DNA of 64,000 bases from Vulcanimicrobiota bacterium (lineage in GTDB: Bacteria; Vulcanimicrobiota; Vulcanimicrobiia; Vulcanimicrobiales; Vulcanimicrobiaceae). Each line of letters starts with the position of its first letter. The first letter of the stretch is position 1. The notes below the pieces were generated by a model that saw only the letters and a list, made by a program, of their open reading frames with translations, ran no database searches and was not told the origin of the DNA. The translations under genes and the position numbers were made by a program. The DNA lies in assembly GCA_013036105.1 (NCBI GenBank), contig JAAXCX010000001.1, forward strand, positions 1 through 64,000. The letters are read 5' to 3'. Positions 7,656 through 14,461 of this stretch are shown piece after piece.

Positions 7656-8690
7656 CTACGCTCGCGCGGGTATTTTTTCGAGGACCAGCGCAGTGAGGTC
7701 GGCCAGCCGGCACGAGTATCCCCACTCGTTGTCGTACCAGGCCGCGATCTGCACGAGATCGCCGTTGGCGTTGGTCAGCAGCGAATCCACGATCGAACTG
7801 TACGTGGACTTCTTGAAGTCGCTCGAAACGAGTTCTTGTTCGCAGTACTGCACGTATTCGCTCAGTTCGCCGCCGGCGGCGCGTTTGAGGATCTGATTGA
7901 CTTCGTCTTTGGTCGTCTCGCGCTTGACCTGCGCGACGAGATAGATCATCGAAACCGTTGCGGTCGGAACGCGCAGCGCGAAACCGTCGAAGGTGCCTTT
8001 GATCTCGGGAATGGTGAGGTACAGCGCTTTGGCGGCGCCCGTCGATGTGGGAATGATGTTCGTCGCCGCGTTGCGCGCGCGGCGCAAATCTTTGTGCGGC
8101 GCATCCAAAATATTCTGATCGTTCGTGTAGGAATGGATCGTCGACATGAATCCCTTGACCCAGCCGAGATGGTCTACGATGGGTTTGACGGCGGTGGCTA
8201 AACAATTCGTCGTGCACGATGCATTGGAGATGATGTTGTGCTTTTCGGGATCGTAGTTGCCCTCGTTCACGCCGAGCACGATCGTGATATCCTCGCCCTT
8301 GGCGGGCGCCGAAATCAGCACTTTTTTGGCGCCGCCGCCCGTGATGTGGGCGCGCGCTTTTTCGGCATCGGTAAATAGGCCGGTCGACTCGATCACGACG
8401 TCGGCTCCTAAATCTTTCCACGGAAGTTTTCCGGGATCGCGCTCGGCGAGCACCGTGATCTTGCGCCCGTCAATGACGAGCGAGCCGCCTTCGCAGGAGA
8501 CGTCGCCTTCGAACGTGCCGTAGTTGGAGTCATATTTGAAAAGATGCGCGCATTCCGTGGCGGTCGTGAGGTCGTTCACGGCGGCGATTTCGACTCCGGG
8601 ATGCCGCTCGAGCAGCGCTTTGGTAAAGTTTCTTCCGATGCGGCCGAAGCCGTTGATACCGATTCGCATAGAACTTTTGCCTTTAGTCAT
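7656..8690 (-). CDS. gapA: Glyceraldehyde-3-phosphate dehydrogenase (type I)
   Basis: 344 aa. Oxidative phosphorylation of glyceraldehyde-3-phosphate. NAD-binding [10 protein letters not shown] near the N-terminus, catalytic Cys in SNASCTTNC, catalytic His in [10 protein letters not shown], and the C-terminal [10 protein letters not shown]. Two starts are possible: ATG at 8690, overlapping the whiA stop (ATGA), or ATG at 8669, which begins MRIGINGFG as in most relatives and has AAAGG 9 nt upstream. Cofactor preference (NAD versus NADP) was not assigned. Third gene of the rqcP-whiA-glycolysis operon. Confidence 0.96.
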   Translation of the reverse strand: MTKGKSSMRIGINGFGRIGRNFTKALLERHPGVEIAAVNDLTTATECAHLFKYDSNYGTFEGDVSCEGGSLVIDGRKITVLAERDPGKLPWKDLGADVVIESTGLFTDAEKARAHITGGGAKKVLISAPAKGEDITIVLGVNEGNYDPEKHNIISNASCTTNCLATAVKPIVDHLGWVKGFMSTIHSYTNDQNILDAPHKDLRRARNAATNIIPTSTGAAKALYLTIPEIKGTFDGFALRVPTATVSMIYLVAQVKRETTKDEVNQILKRAAGGELSEYVQYCEQELVSSDFKKSTYSSIVDSLLTNANGDLVQIAAWYDNEWGYSCRLADLTALVLEKIPARA

Positions 8691-9574
8691 CTCGAGCCGG
8701 ATTCCCCGCGCAGGCGGCGCGCGAGGCGCGCCAGCGCGTACAGGCGGCTGCCCGCGGCCGGTTTGGATATGGGCGGACTGCAGCGCTTGCCCAATTCCGC
8801 CAAACTTTCGTCCGGATAGTTGATGCGCAGCTCGGCGATTTCGCGCAAGGCTGCGGTGAGGTGGCGCAGACCGTGCGCGGAGCTCACGTAATCGATGATC
8901 TCGCGCTGCGCTGCGGCCGCGCCGGCGACGCGTTCGAGATTGGCCGCCTCGGTGTTCACTAAGCGGTGAATGCGATTTTTGGTTTCCTTCAGCGCGTGGA
9001 TGCCTTCGAGTTCTAAGACAGTGTGATGCGCGCCGGTGACGCCGAAGAATTCGACGATCGCCTCGAAGTCTTTATAGTAGAGGGTCGTGCGTCCGCTGCG
9101 ATTCATTTTTTTCGGGGGACCGGCAACGGCGCGCAATATCCATTCGAGCCGCTCGGCGCGCTCGCGATCCGGCGGGACGAATTCCAAATGATACCCTTGC
9201 GATCCGGCGGAGACCGAACCGCACGTTAAAAACGCGGCCCGCGCTTCCATCACGCGGTCGCACTTGCGTACAGGCTTACGCGCGCGTTCGGCATCGACCG
9301 GAATCGCGATCCGCTGCGCCGCGTTTGTCATCCTGAGCAGCGCGCCAGAGCGCGCCGGCCGAAGGGCCGAGGAGCGCGCGAAGCGCGCGTCTCGAGGGGA
9401 AAGCCTCACTAACAGCCGCGCCACCGCGTTGCGATGCGTCACGAAGTACGTGCGCTTGCCGATCGATCGCGTGCCGTAGAGCACGAGCCCTGCGAGCAAC
9501 GCCTGCCGGCAGTGCGTTTCCGCGGGCAGGTTGCGCGCCAGCGCGTCCTTCGTGTCGGCGGAAAGATTACGCAT
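8687..9574 (-). CDS. whiA: WhiA-family DNA-binding regulator with in-frame repeat insert
   Basis: 295 aa. WhiA proteins join a LAGLIDADG-homing-endonuclease-like N-terminal domain to a C-terminal helix-turn-helix and act in sporulation or division control. The C-terminal signature is clear ([20 protein letters not shown], then [13 protein letters not shown]), as is the linker [19 protein letters not shown]. Residues about 59-83 ([19 protein letters not shown] onward) are not family-like and correspond to a dispersed DNA repeat on the other strand (9327-9399). Its start overlaps the rqcP-like stop by 8 nt, and its stop overlaps gapA (ATGA). Whether it directly regulates the glycolytic genes behind it is unknown. 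Confidence 0.88.
   Translation of the reverse strand: MRNLSADTKDALARNLPAETHCRQALLAGLVLYGTRSIGKRTYFVTHRNAVARLLVRLSPRDARFARSSALRPARSGALLRMTNAAQRIAIPVDAERARKPVRKCDRVMEARAAFLTCGSVSAGSQGYHLEFVPPDRERAERLEWILRAVAGPPKKMNRSGRTTLYYKDFEAIVEFFGVTGAHHTVLELEGIHALKETKNRIHRLVNTEAANLERVAGAAAAQREIIDYVSSAHGLRHLTAALREIAELRINYPDESLAELGKRCSPPISKPAAGSRLYALARLARRLRGESGSR
9327..9399 (+). repeat. Dispersed repeat copy A, inside whiA
   Basis: 73 nt starting GTCATCCTGAGC and ending TCGAGGGG, containing CGAAGGGCC and an inner GC palindrome (GCGCGCGAAGCGCGCG). It shares both ends and internal blocks with copies at 13216-13275, 16634-16693 and 21606-21696. It runs antisense to whiA and is read through in frame. Confidence 0.7.
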
Positions 9575-9842
9575 CGTCGTCGGGCCGGTCGTCGACGATA
9601 TCGTAGAGCGCGGCAGGTTTGACAGAGGGCGTCATGCGCAGCGGCACTTCGCGGATGCGCACGGTGACGTACCTGGTCGCGTAGTGGATGACCAGAACGT
9701 CACCGGGACGCACGTCGTAGCCGGGCTTGAGCGGCCTGCCGTCTTTGGTTATGCGACCGTGAACGAGCGCTTCGTGCGCCTCGCTGCGCCGCTTGCTGAG
9801 CCGCGAGATCTTCATGAACTTATCGAGCCGCACCGCAGCCAT
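9567..9842 (-). CDS. rqcP: S4-domain RNA-binding protein, RqcP/YabO-like
   Basis: 91 aa from ATG 9842. The S4 fold is evident: MAAVRLDKFMKISRLSKRRS, then AHEALVHGRI and GYDVRPGDVLVIHYATRYVT. Length, the RLDKFxKxSRLxKRR start and the C-terminal extension match RqcP (YabO) of Firmicutes, which works with RqcH in tagging nascent chains on stalled 50S subunits; Hsp15 is the alternative family. It heads the operon leading to whiA and glycolysis and is divergent from the MATE gene. A longer in-frame extension (to 10037) overlaps the MATE gene and lacks homology. Confidence 0.82.
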   Translation of the reverse strand: MAAVRLDKFMKISRLSKRRSEAHEALVHGRITKDGRPLKPGYDVRPGDVLVIHYATRYVTVRIREVPLRMTPSVKPAALYDIVDDRPDDDA

Positions 9843-9888
9843 TTCCCGGAAAAAGAGATTAGCACCCTGCTCGCCAACCCGAGCGCCG

Positions 9889-11286
9889 ATGGCGACGGCA
9901 GCTCGCCCGGCCATGCGCCGCGGCCAGGTCAACATCTTCGACGAAAGCCGGCCGATGTGGCGGCTCTTCCTGATTTTCCTCGTACCGCTGCTGCTCAGCA
10001 ACGTGTTGCAGTCGGCGTCGCAAACGGTGGCCAGCATTTATCTGGGCCAGCTGATCGGCGTGCGCGCGCTCGCGGCAGTCTCCGGAATCTTCCCGATCAT
10101 TTTCTTGCTGATCTCGTTCTTGATCGGCCTCTCCAGCGGCAGCACGATTCTGATCGGCCAGGCGTTCGGCTCGGGCAACGTCCCCGCGATGAAACGCGTG
10201 GCAGGCACGACGCTTTCGATTAGCGTCATCCTCGGCGTTATCGTCGCGATCATCGGGATTTTCCTGAGCAACGACCTGCTGCGGCTCATCCAAACGCCGG
10301 CCGACATCTTGCACGACGCGACCGTGTATTCGCAGCTCATTTTCTTTTCGTGCCCGATGCTCTTTCCGTACTTGGCGTATACGACGTTCATCCGCGGCAC
10401 CGGCGATTCGCAAACGCCGTTTTACTTTCTGATCGTCAGCGCGATCCTGCTGGCTGTTCTTACGCCGGCGTTCATTTTGGGCTGGGGCGGTTTCCCGCGC
10501 TTGGGCGTATCCTCGGCGGCGATCGCGGGATACATCAGTAACTCGATCGCCTTTGTCGCGTTGCTCGTGCTTTTGGCGCGCCGTAAAGATCCGCTCTCGT
10601 TCGATTTCGAAATGATGCGCGACATGCGCGTCGATTGGAAAATCATGAAAACCGTCGTGCGCCTGGGCGTGCCGATCGGTTTGCAAGTCATTATGGTCGC
10701 GCTGGCGGAGATCGCGGTCATCAGTTTCGTGAACCGCTTCGGCTCGGACGCGACCGCCGCATACGGCGCGGTCAACCAAATCGTGGGCTACGTGCAGTTC
10801 CCCGCGATCAGCATCGGCATTGCCGCATCGATTTTCGGCGCGCAGTGCATCGGCGCCAAACGTGAGGACAAGCTCAATAGCGTGATCCGTTCGGGCGTCG
10901 GTTTGAACTACGTCATCGGCGGCATCATTATCGTGCTGTGCTACATCTTTGCGTGGAATATTCTCGGGTGGTTCGTCACATCCGAGCGTCCCCTGCATAT
11001 CGCGCACGCATTGCTGATGATCACGCTTTGGAGTTATCTGCTCTTTGGCAACTCGTCGGTACTGAGCGGCGTCATGCGCAGCAGCGGCACCGTGTTTTGG
11101 CCGACGTTCAACGGTATCTTCGCGATTTGGGCCGTGGAAGTGCCGGCGGCATGGATCCTGATGCACAAGTACGGCATCGACGGCATTTGGATGGGCTATC
11201 CGATCGCGTACTGCGTCGTGTTGCTCTTACAATTCGGCTATTACGAGCTGTTCTGGAAGCGCATGACGCACGAGCGGCTGATATGA
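9889..11286 (+). CDS. MATE family efflux transporter
   Basis: 465 aa, about twelve hydrophobic helices in two six-helix halves. Typical MATE features: the first-helix stretch PLLLSNVLQSASQTVASIYL, GSTILIGQAFGSGN, TFIRGTGDSQTPFYF after helix six, and GSDATAAYGAVNQIVGYVQF in the second half. The family exports cationic drugs or metabolites using Na+ or H+ gradients; the substrate is unknown. ATG at 9889 or 9913 could be the start; neither has a strong Shine-Dalgarno. The stop overlaps the next small gene (ATGA). Confidence 0.9.
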   Translation: MATAARPAMRRGQVNIFDESRPMWRLFLIFLVPLLLSNVLQSASQTVASIYLGQLIGVRALAAVSGIFPIIFLLISFLIGLSSGSTILIGQAFGSGNVPAMKRVAGTTLSISVILGVIVAIIGIFLSNDLLRLIQTPADILHDATVYSQLIFFSCPMLFPYLAYTTFIRGTGDSQTPFYFLIVSAILLAVLTPAFILGWGGFPRLGVSSAAIAGYISNSIAFVALLVLLARRKDPLSFDFEMMRDMRVDWKIMKTVVRLGVPIGLQVIMVALAEIAVISFVNRFGSDATAAYGAVNQIVGYVQFPAISIGIAASIFGAQCIGAKREDKLNSVIRSGVGLNYVIGGIIIVLCYIFAWNILGWFVTSERPLHIAHALLMITLWSYLLFGNSSVLSGVMRSSGTVFWPTFNGIFAIWAVEVPAAWILMHKYGIDGIWMGYPIAYCVVLLLQFGYYELFWKRMTHERLI

Positions 11287-11495
11287 TCCGTCGAGTATGG
11301 GTCTCGCCCGAAGAACCCACCTGGAGCGATATTTTGGAAGAGATACTCGCTTTTCGGGAAGAGTTTCTCGAGCGGTTCGAGCGGCTATTCCGGAAATTTG
11401 ATGCTATGGACGAAAAATGTGCGGAGTGGACCCGCGCGCGGAGGTTTCGGAAACATTACGTTCGCTGCAAGGAATCATTGCGGCAACATTTGTAG
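11283..11495 (+). CDS. Small charged hypothetical protein, 70 aa
   Basis: ATG overlaps the MATE stop (ATGA). The peptide is rich in Glu, Arg and Phe and predicted helical (ILEEILAFREEFLERFERLF). No signal peptide or membrane segment. It is followed 15 nt later by another coiled-coil gene, so the pair may act together, possibly as accessory subunits; nothing identifies a family. Confidence 0.6.
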   Translation: MIRRVWVSPEEPTWSDILEEILAFREEFLERFERLFRKFDAMDEKCAEWTRARRFRKHYVRCKESLRQHL

Positions 11496-11510
11496 TGCTT
11501 GATAGCGCTT

Positions 11511-11903
11511 ATGGATAGAGACCCGACCACCCGCGAGCTTTTGGACGCCTTGATTGATTTCAAGGACGGACTAGCTGTTCAACTAGACAAGCGATTTGCG
11601 ACGGTTGACAAACGATTCGATCTCGTAGATGCCAAGCTCCTTGAACACGACAAGCGTTTTGAGGTTGTTGACGGCCGCCTCAGCGGCTTGGAGTTTCACG
11701 TGGGCTCCTTGGATCGGCGAGTCGGCCACATTGAAACACGGCTGGAAGGCGTCGAGACACGCCTTGAGGGCGTCGAGACGCGTTTGGAGCACGTAGACAC
11801 GCGCCTCGAAAACGTTGGGACACGAGTTGTGAACACCGAAATACAGGTCGGCCACATTGGCACGACCGTCGAACAGCTGCAGCGGCGCCTACCCGCTTAC
11901 TAA
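11511..11903 (+). CDS. Coiled-coil heptad-repeat protein
   Basis: 130 aa from ATG 11511 (an in-frame TTG at 11499 is possible). After a short N-terminal stretch ([20 protein letters not shown]) nearly the whole protein is a heptad repeat with units such as [14 protein letters not shown] and RLENVGT, predicting a long trimeric or dimeric coiled coil similar to many small bacterial proteins of unknown role. The 3' end overlaps the convergent Kal-like gene by 4 bp. Cytoplasmic, no membrane segment. Confidence 0.72.
   Translation: MDRDPTTRELLDALIDFKDGLAVQLDKRFATVDKRFDLVDAKLLEHDKRFEVVDGRLSGLEFHVGSLDRRVGHIETRLEGVETRLEGVETRLEHVDTRLENVGTRVVNTEIQVGHIGTTVEQLQRRLPAY
11739..11822 (+). repeat. Tandem 21-nt coding repeat (four units)
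   Basis: Four consecutive 21-nt units at 11739, 11760, 11781 and 11802, each encoding one heptad of the form R-L-E-x-V-x-T. The first two units are nearly identical, pointing to recent slippage duplication within the coiled-coil gene. Confidence 0.75.
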
Positions 11904-12298
11904 GTTCGTTTCTTCTTTCGCGGAGTGACGCACGTCCCGGAAGCGCGGCATACGACGATCGGTTCCGCGAGCGCGTCCGCGGCCGACGGTCCGACATCCG
12001 GGCGGGCAGCGATCACTTTGCGCGCTTCAAACGACATCTTACGCGACGTATTGCCGGTGCTGTCGATGCGGCCCGACGCTTCGATGTAGTCGCCCGCGCG
12101 CACGGGCGCGAGAAACTCGACGCTGTCGTAACCGGCGAACAAACCTTCGTCGCCATCCAGACGGATGAGCAGCTCCGTCGCAACGTCGCCGAAGAGTTCG
12201 AGCATGCGCGCTCCGTCGACCAAGTCGCCACCGTAATGTGCGTCGCTCGAACTCATGCGCACGCGAATGATGCTCGTTACGCTTTTGCCAGTTTCCAC
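11900..12298 (-). CDS. kal: Hotdog-fold protein, 3-aminobutyryl-CoA ammonia-lyase (Kal)-like
   Basis: 132 aa, GTG start inside the last codons of yabN. The sequence matches my recollection of Kal, the small hotdog enzyme that deaminates L-3-aminobutyryl-CoA to crotonyl-CoA in lysine fermentation: [59 protein letters not shown], and [10 protein letters not shown] near the end. None of the other lysine-fermentation genes is in the window, so the physiological substrate may be a different acyl-CoA. Co-transcribed with yabN; 3' end meets the coiled-coil gene with a 4-bp overlap. Confidence 0.75.
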   Translation of the reverse strand: METGKSVTSIIRVRMSSSDAHYGGDLVDGARMLELFGDVATELLIRLDGDEGLFAGYDSVEFLAPVRAGDYIEASGRIDSTGNTSRKMSFEARKVIAARPDVGPSAADALAEPIVVCRASGTCVTPRKKKRT

Positions 12299-13497
12299 AA
12301 TTCCTCGAGTTCGTCCAGCGTCATGTCCGCGAGCGACTTGCCTTCTTTGGCGGCGCGCGCTTCCATAAAGGTGAACCGCTTGTAGAATTTCTCGTTCGCT
12401 TCGCGCATCGCGGCCTCCGCGTCGATGCCAAGCGCGCGCGACAGATTGACCAGCGTGAAGAAGACGTCGCCGAGCTCTTCGCGCACGTGCGGATCGTCCT
12501 GCTTGGCGCGCCGGGCTTCGGCCAGCTCGCGCAGCTCTTCGACGAGCTTGTCGAGAATTTGCGACGCCGCCGGCCAGTCGAAACCCACGCGCGCGGCCTT
12601 CTCTTGCATGCGCTGGCCGCGCTGCATCGCGCCAAGATGGCGCGGAATACCGTCAAGGCGGCTGCGCCGTTTGCGCCCGGTGGCCTCTTCGGCTTTCAGG
12701 CGCTCCCAATTTTTCCACTGCGCATCAACGTCTTCGATCACCGCTTCGCCGAAGACGTGCGGATGGCGGCGAATCATTTTGTTTGAAAGCGCGTCGATCA
12801 CGTCGGCGCTCGTGAACCGCCCCGTTTCGCTGCCGATCTGCGCGTGGAAAACGATCTGCAGCAGCAGGTCGCCGAGCTCTTCGCTCAGCGCCTTTTCGTC
12901 GTTCTGCTCGATCGCCTCGACGACTTCGTAGGTTTCTTCGATCAGGTACGGCACGAGCGTGCGGTGCGTCTGTTCGCGATCCCACGGACACGACCGCCGC
13001 AGGCGCGCCATGATTTCGATCAAGTCGTTCCACGTGTGGTGGGTCGAGGCCGGCGGCAGCGGCACGAGCGGCATCGCCATAGCTGCGGAAAGTGTGTCGC
13101 GCGGAACTCCGGGCACGATCTCCGTTTGTACGCCGCGGCTTTCGAGCGCGCGCACGAATTGCGGCAAACCGGGGAAGTCCGAGAGGGGATTGCCGAGTAT
13201 TCCTATTGCCACCCTCCCCTCGACCTGCGCACTCTTGGTGCGCTGCTCGGGGTCCTTCGACGAGCTCACGATGACATTAACCACGTTCTCGATCGCATCT
13301 GATGCGCCGCGCACGAAGAGCGCGGGATCGGCGGCGAGATCGCTGACAAGCTCGACGCCTTGCGATTCGATGTAAGCAATCAGTTCGGCCGGCGCGAGCA
13401 TGAGCGCGGCGCGCCGCGACGCGCGCAGCGCGTCCAGACTTCCCAGCGTGAGCAGTCCCGGATCGCCCGGCCCGAGCCCGACGATGCGAACCCGCGT
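12277..13497 (-). CDS. mazG: YabN-type protein: shortened tetrapyrrole-methylase domain plus MazG
   Basis: 406 aa from an ACG at 13497. The C-terminal two thirds is a full double-MazG NTP pyrophosphatase: [58 protein letters not shown], and second-domain [12 protein letters not shown] with the metal-binding Glu/Asp residues. It removes non-canonical nucleotides. The N-terminus has the methylase signature [14 protein letters not shown] but the domain is shorter than usual and carries a repeat insert ([20 protein letters not shown]). No ATG, GTG or TTG precedes the signature; the ACG 5 nt after the previous stop is the best placed start. First ATG in frame is 13401. Confidence 0.87.
   Translation of the reverse strand, partial: TRVRIVGLGPGDPGLLTLGSLDALRASRRAALMLAPAELIAYIESQGVELVSDLAADPALFVRGASDAIENVVNVIVSSSKDPEQRTKSAQVEGRVAIGILGNPLSDFPGLPQFVRALESRGVQTEIVPGVPRDTLSAAMAMPLVPLPPASTHHTWNDLIEIMARLRRSCPWDREQTHRTLVPYLIEETYEVVEAIEQNDEKALSEELGDLLLQIVFHAQIGSETGRFTSADVIDALSNKMIRRHPHVFGEAVIEDVDAQWKNWERLKAEEATGRKRRSRLDGIPRHLGAMQRGQRMQEKAARVGFDWPAASQILDKLVEELRELAEARRAKQDDPHVREELGDVFFTLVNLSRALGIDAEAAMREANEKFYKRFTFMEARAAKEGKSLADMTLDELEELWKLAKA
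13216..13275 (-). repeat. Dispersed repeat copy C, inside yabN/mazG
   Basis: 60 nt. On the minus strand it starts GTCATCGTGAGC and ends TCGAGGGG. By my base-by-base count it matches copy B (16634-16693, also 60 nt) at 47 of 60 positions. Here the element lies in the coding orientation and encodes [20 protein letters not shown]. Confidence 0.75.
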
Positions 13498-13502
13498 GGC
13501 GG

Positions 13503-14438
13503 CTACTTCGTCTGCGCTGGCGCCGGAGCGGGTGCGGCCGCGCCCGGAAGCGGCGTCGGGAACAGACCTGCGAAGCGCTGATCGCTGACGTCGATCTTTG
13601 CGGTTTGCTGCAGCTGCTGCAAGAACTGCTGGATGAGCGGACTCTCTTGCTGCTGTTTGAGCGCCTGCGTGATCTTGGCCGTCGAATTGGCTAGCGTCGC
13701 CTTCACAGCGGGTGTGCGCGCCTCGATCTGAATGATATGGTAGCCCAAAGGCGATTTGATCGGCGCGCTGATCTTTCCGACCGGCCCGCTGAACACATAC
13801 GCGTCAAACGTCGGCACCATGCGGCCGCGCGGGAACAGACCGAGTTCTCCGCCGTTATCTTTGCTGCCGGGATCCATCGAGTATTGTTTTGCTTCGGCGG
13901 CAAAATCTTTGCCCGCCTTGAGATCGGCTTCGACCTTCTGTGCGGTGGCAAGATCCGCAACCAGGATGTGGCGGGCGCGCGCCTGTGCCGGCGTATCGAG
14001 CTGCGCGTGGTTGAGTTTGAAGTACGCGGCGACTTGGCTCGGCGGAATGTGCACGTTCGCGCCGACCGCCTTGTCGAGAACGATCTGGCGGCGGATCAAG
14101 TCTTGCACGTCCTGCTCGGAGAGGCCGCGAGCTTTGAGCAACTGATCCCACTGATTGGCGGGATACTGTGCTTTGTACTGATTTTCGATCTTGTCGATCT
14201 CGGCTTGCGAGACGGTAATCTTATGGCTTTGCGCATACTGGTCGATCAGGTCGTCGGTCACCATCAACTGCAGCACGTTGCGTGCCGTGACGGGAGTCGA
14301 ACTGTTCTCGAGTTTGGTGTCAAGCTGATCGCGAGTGATCGCCTGACCGTTTACGGTTAAAATCGTGCTGCCGCCGGAACCGCATGCGGTAAGTGTGGCC
14401 GCGAGCAACAGCGCGGCGAATCCTGTACGTTTTATCAC
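13503..14438 (-). CDS. Parvulin-type peptidyl-prolyl isomerase lipoprotein (PrsA/SurA-like)
   Basis: 311 aa, GTG start 24 nt after the mfd stop. A type II signal peptide (ALLLAATLTACGSGG, Cys about residue 17) predicts a lipid anchor. A SurA_N-like helical region follows (AEIDKIENQYKAQYPANQWD), then a parvulin domain (ARHILVADLATAQKVEADLK, YSMDPGSKDNGGELGLFPRG, and SPLGYHIIQIEAR). The tail is Ala/Pro-rich. Its role would be folding of secreted or outer-membrane proteins. It occupies the place of spoVT/yabM in the Bacillus mfd-yabN neighbourhood. The longer ATG start at 14501 would overlap mfd and gives a poorer signal peptide. Confidence 0.88.
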   Translation of the reverse strand: MIKRTGFAALLLAATLTACGSGGSTILTVNGQAITRDQLDTKLENSSTPVTARNVLQLMVTDDLIDQYAQSHKITVSQAEIDKIENQYKAQYPANQWDQLLKARGLSEQDVQDLIRRQIVLDKAVGANVHIPPSQVAAYFKLNHAQLDTPAQARARHILVADLATAQKVEADLKAGKDFAAEAKQYSMDPGSKDNGGELGLFPRGRMVPTFDAYVFSGPVGKISAPIKSPLGYHIIQIEARTPAVKATLANSTAKITQALKQQQESPLIQQFLQQLQQTAKIDVSDQRFAGLFPTPLPGAAAPAPAPAQTK

Positions 14439-14461
14439 CGCCGCCCGATTCGCGCCGGGCC

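Noticed and set aside
6401-7696. 431-codon plus-strand frame opposite tpiA/pgk
   Set aside because: Shadow frame spanning two well-defined glycolytic genes; no recognisable protein features.
9859-11166. 435-codon minus-strand frame opposite the MATE gene
   Set aside because: His/Asp/Arg/Gln-rich composition typical of an antisense shadow in GC-rich DNA; no motifs; lies wholly under a clear transporter.
11739-11822. Tandem 21-nt repeat considered as a CRISPR-like array
   Set aside because: No spacers between units; each unit is an in-frame heptad of a coiled-coil protein.
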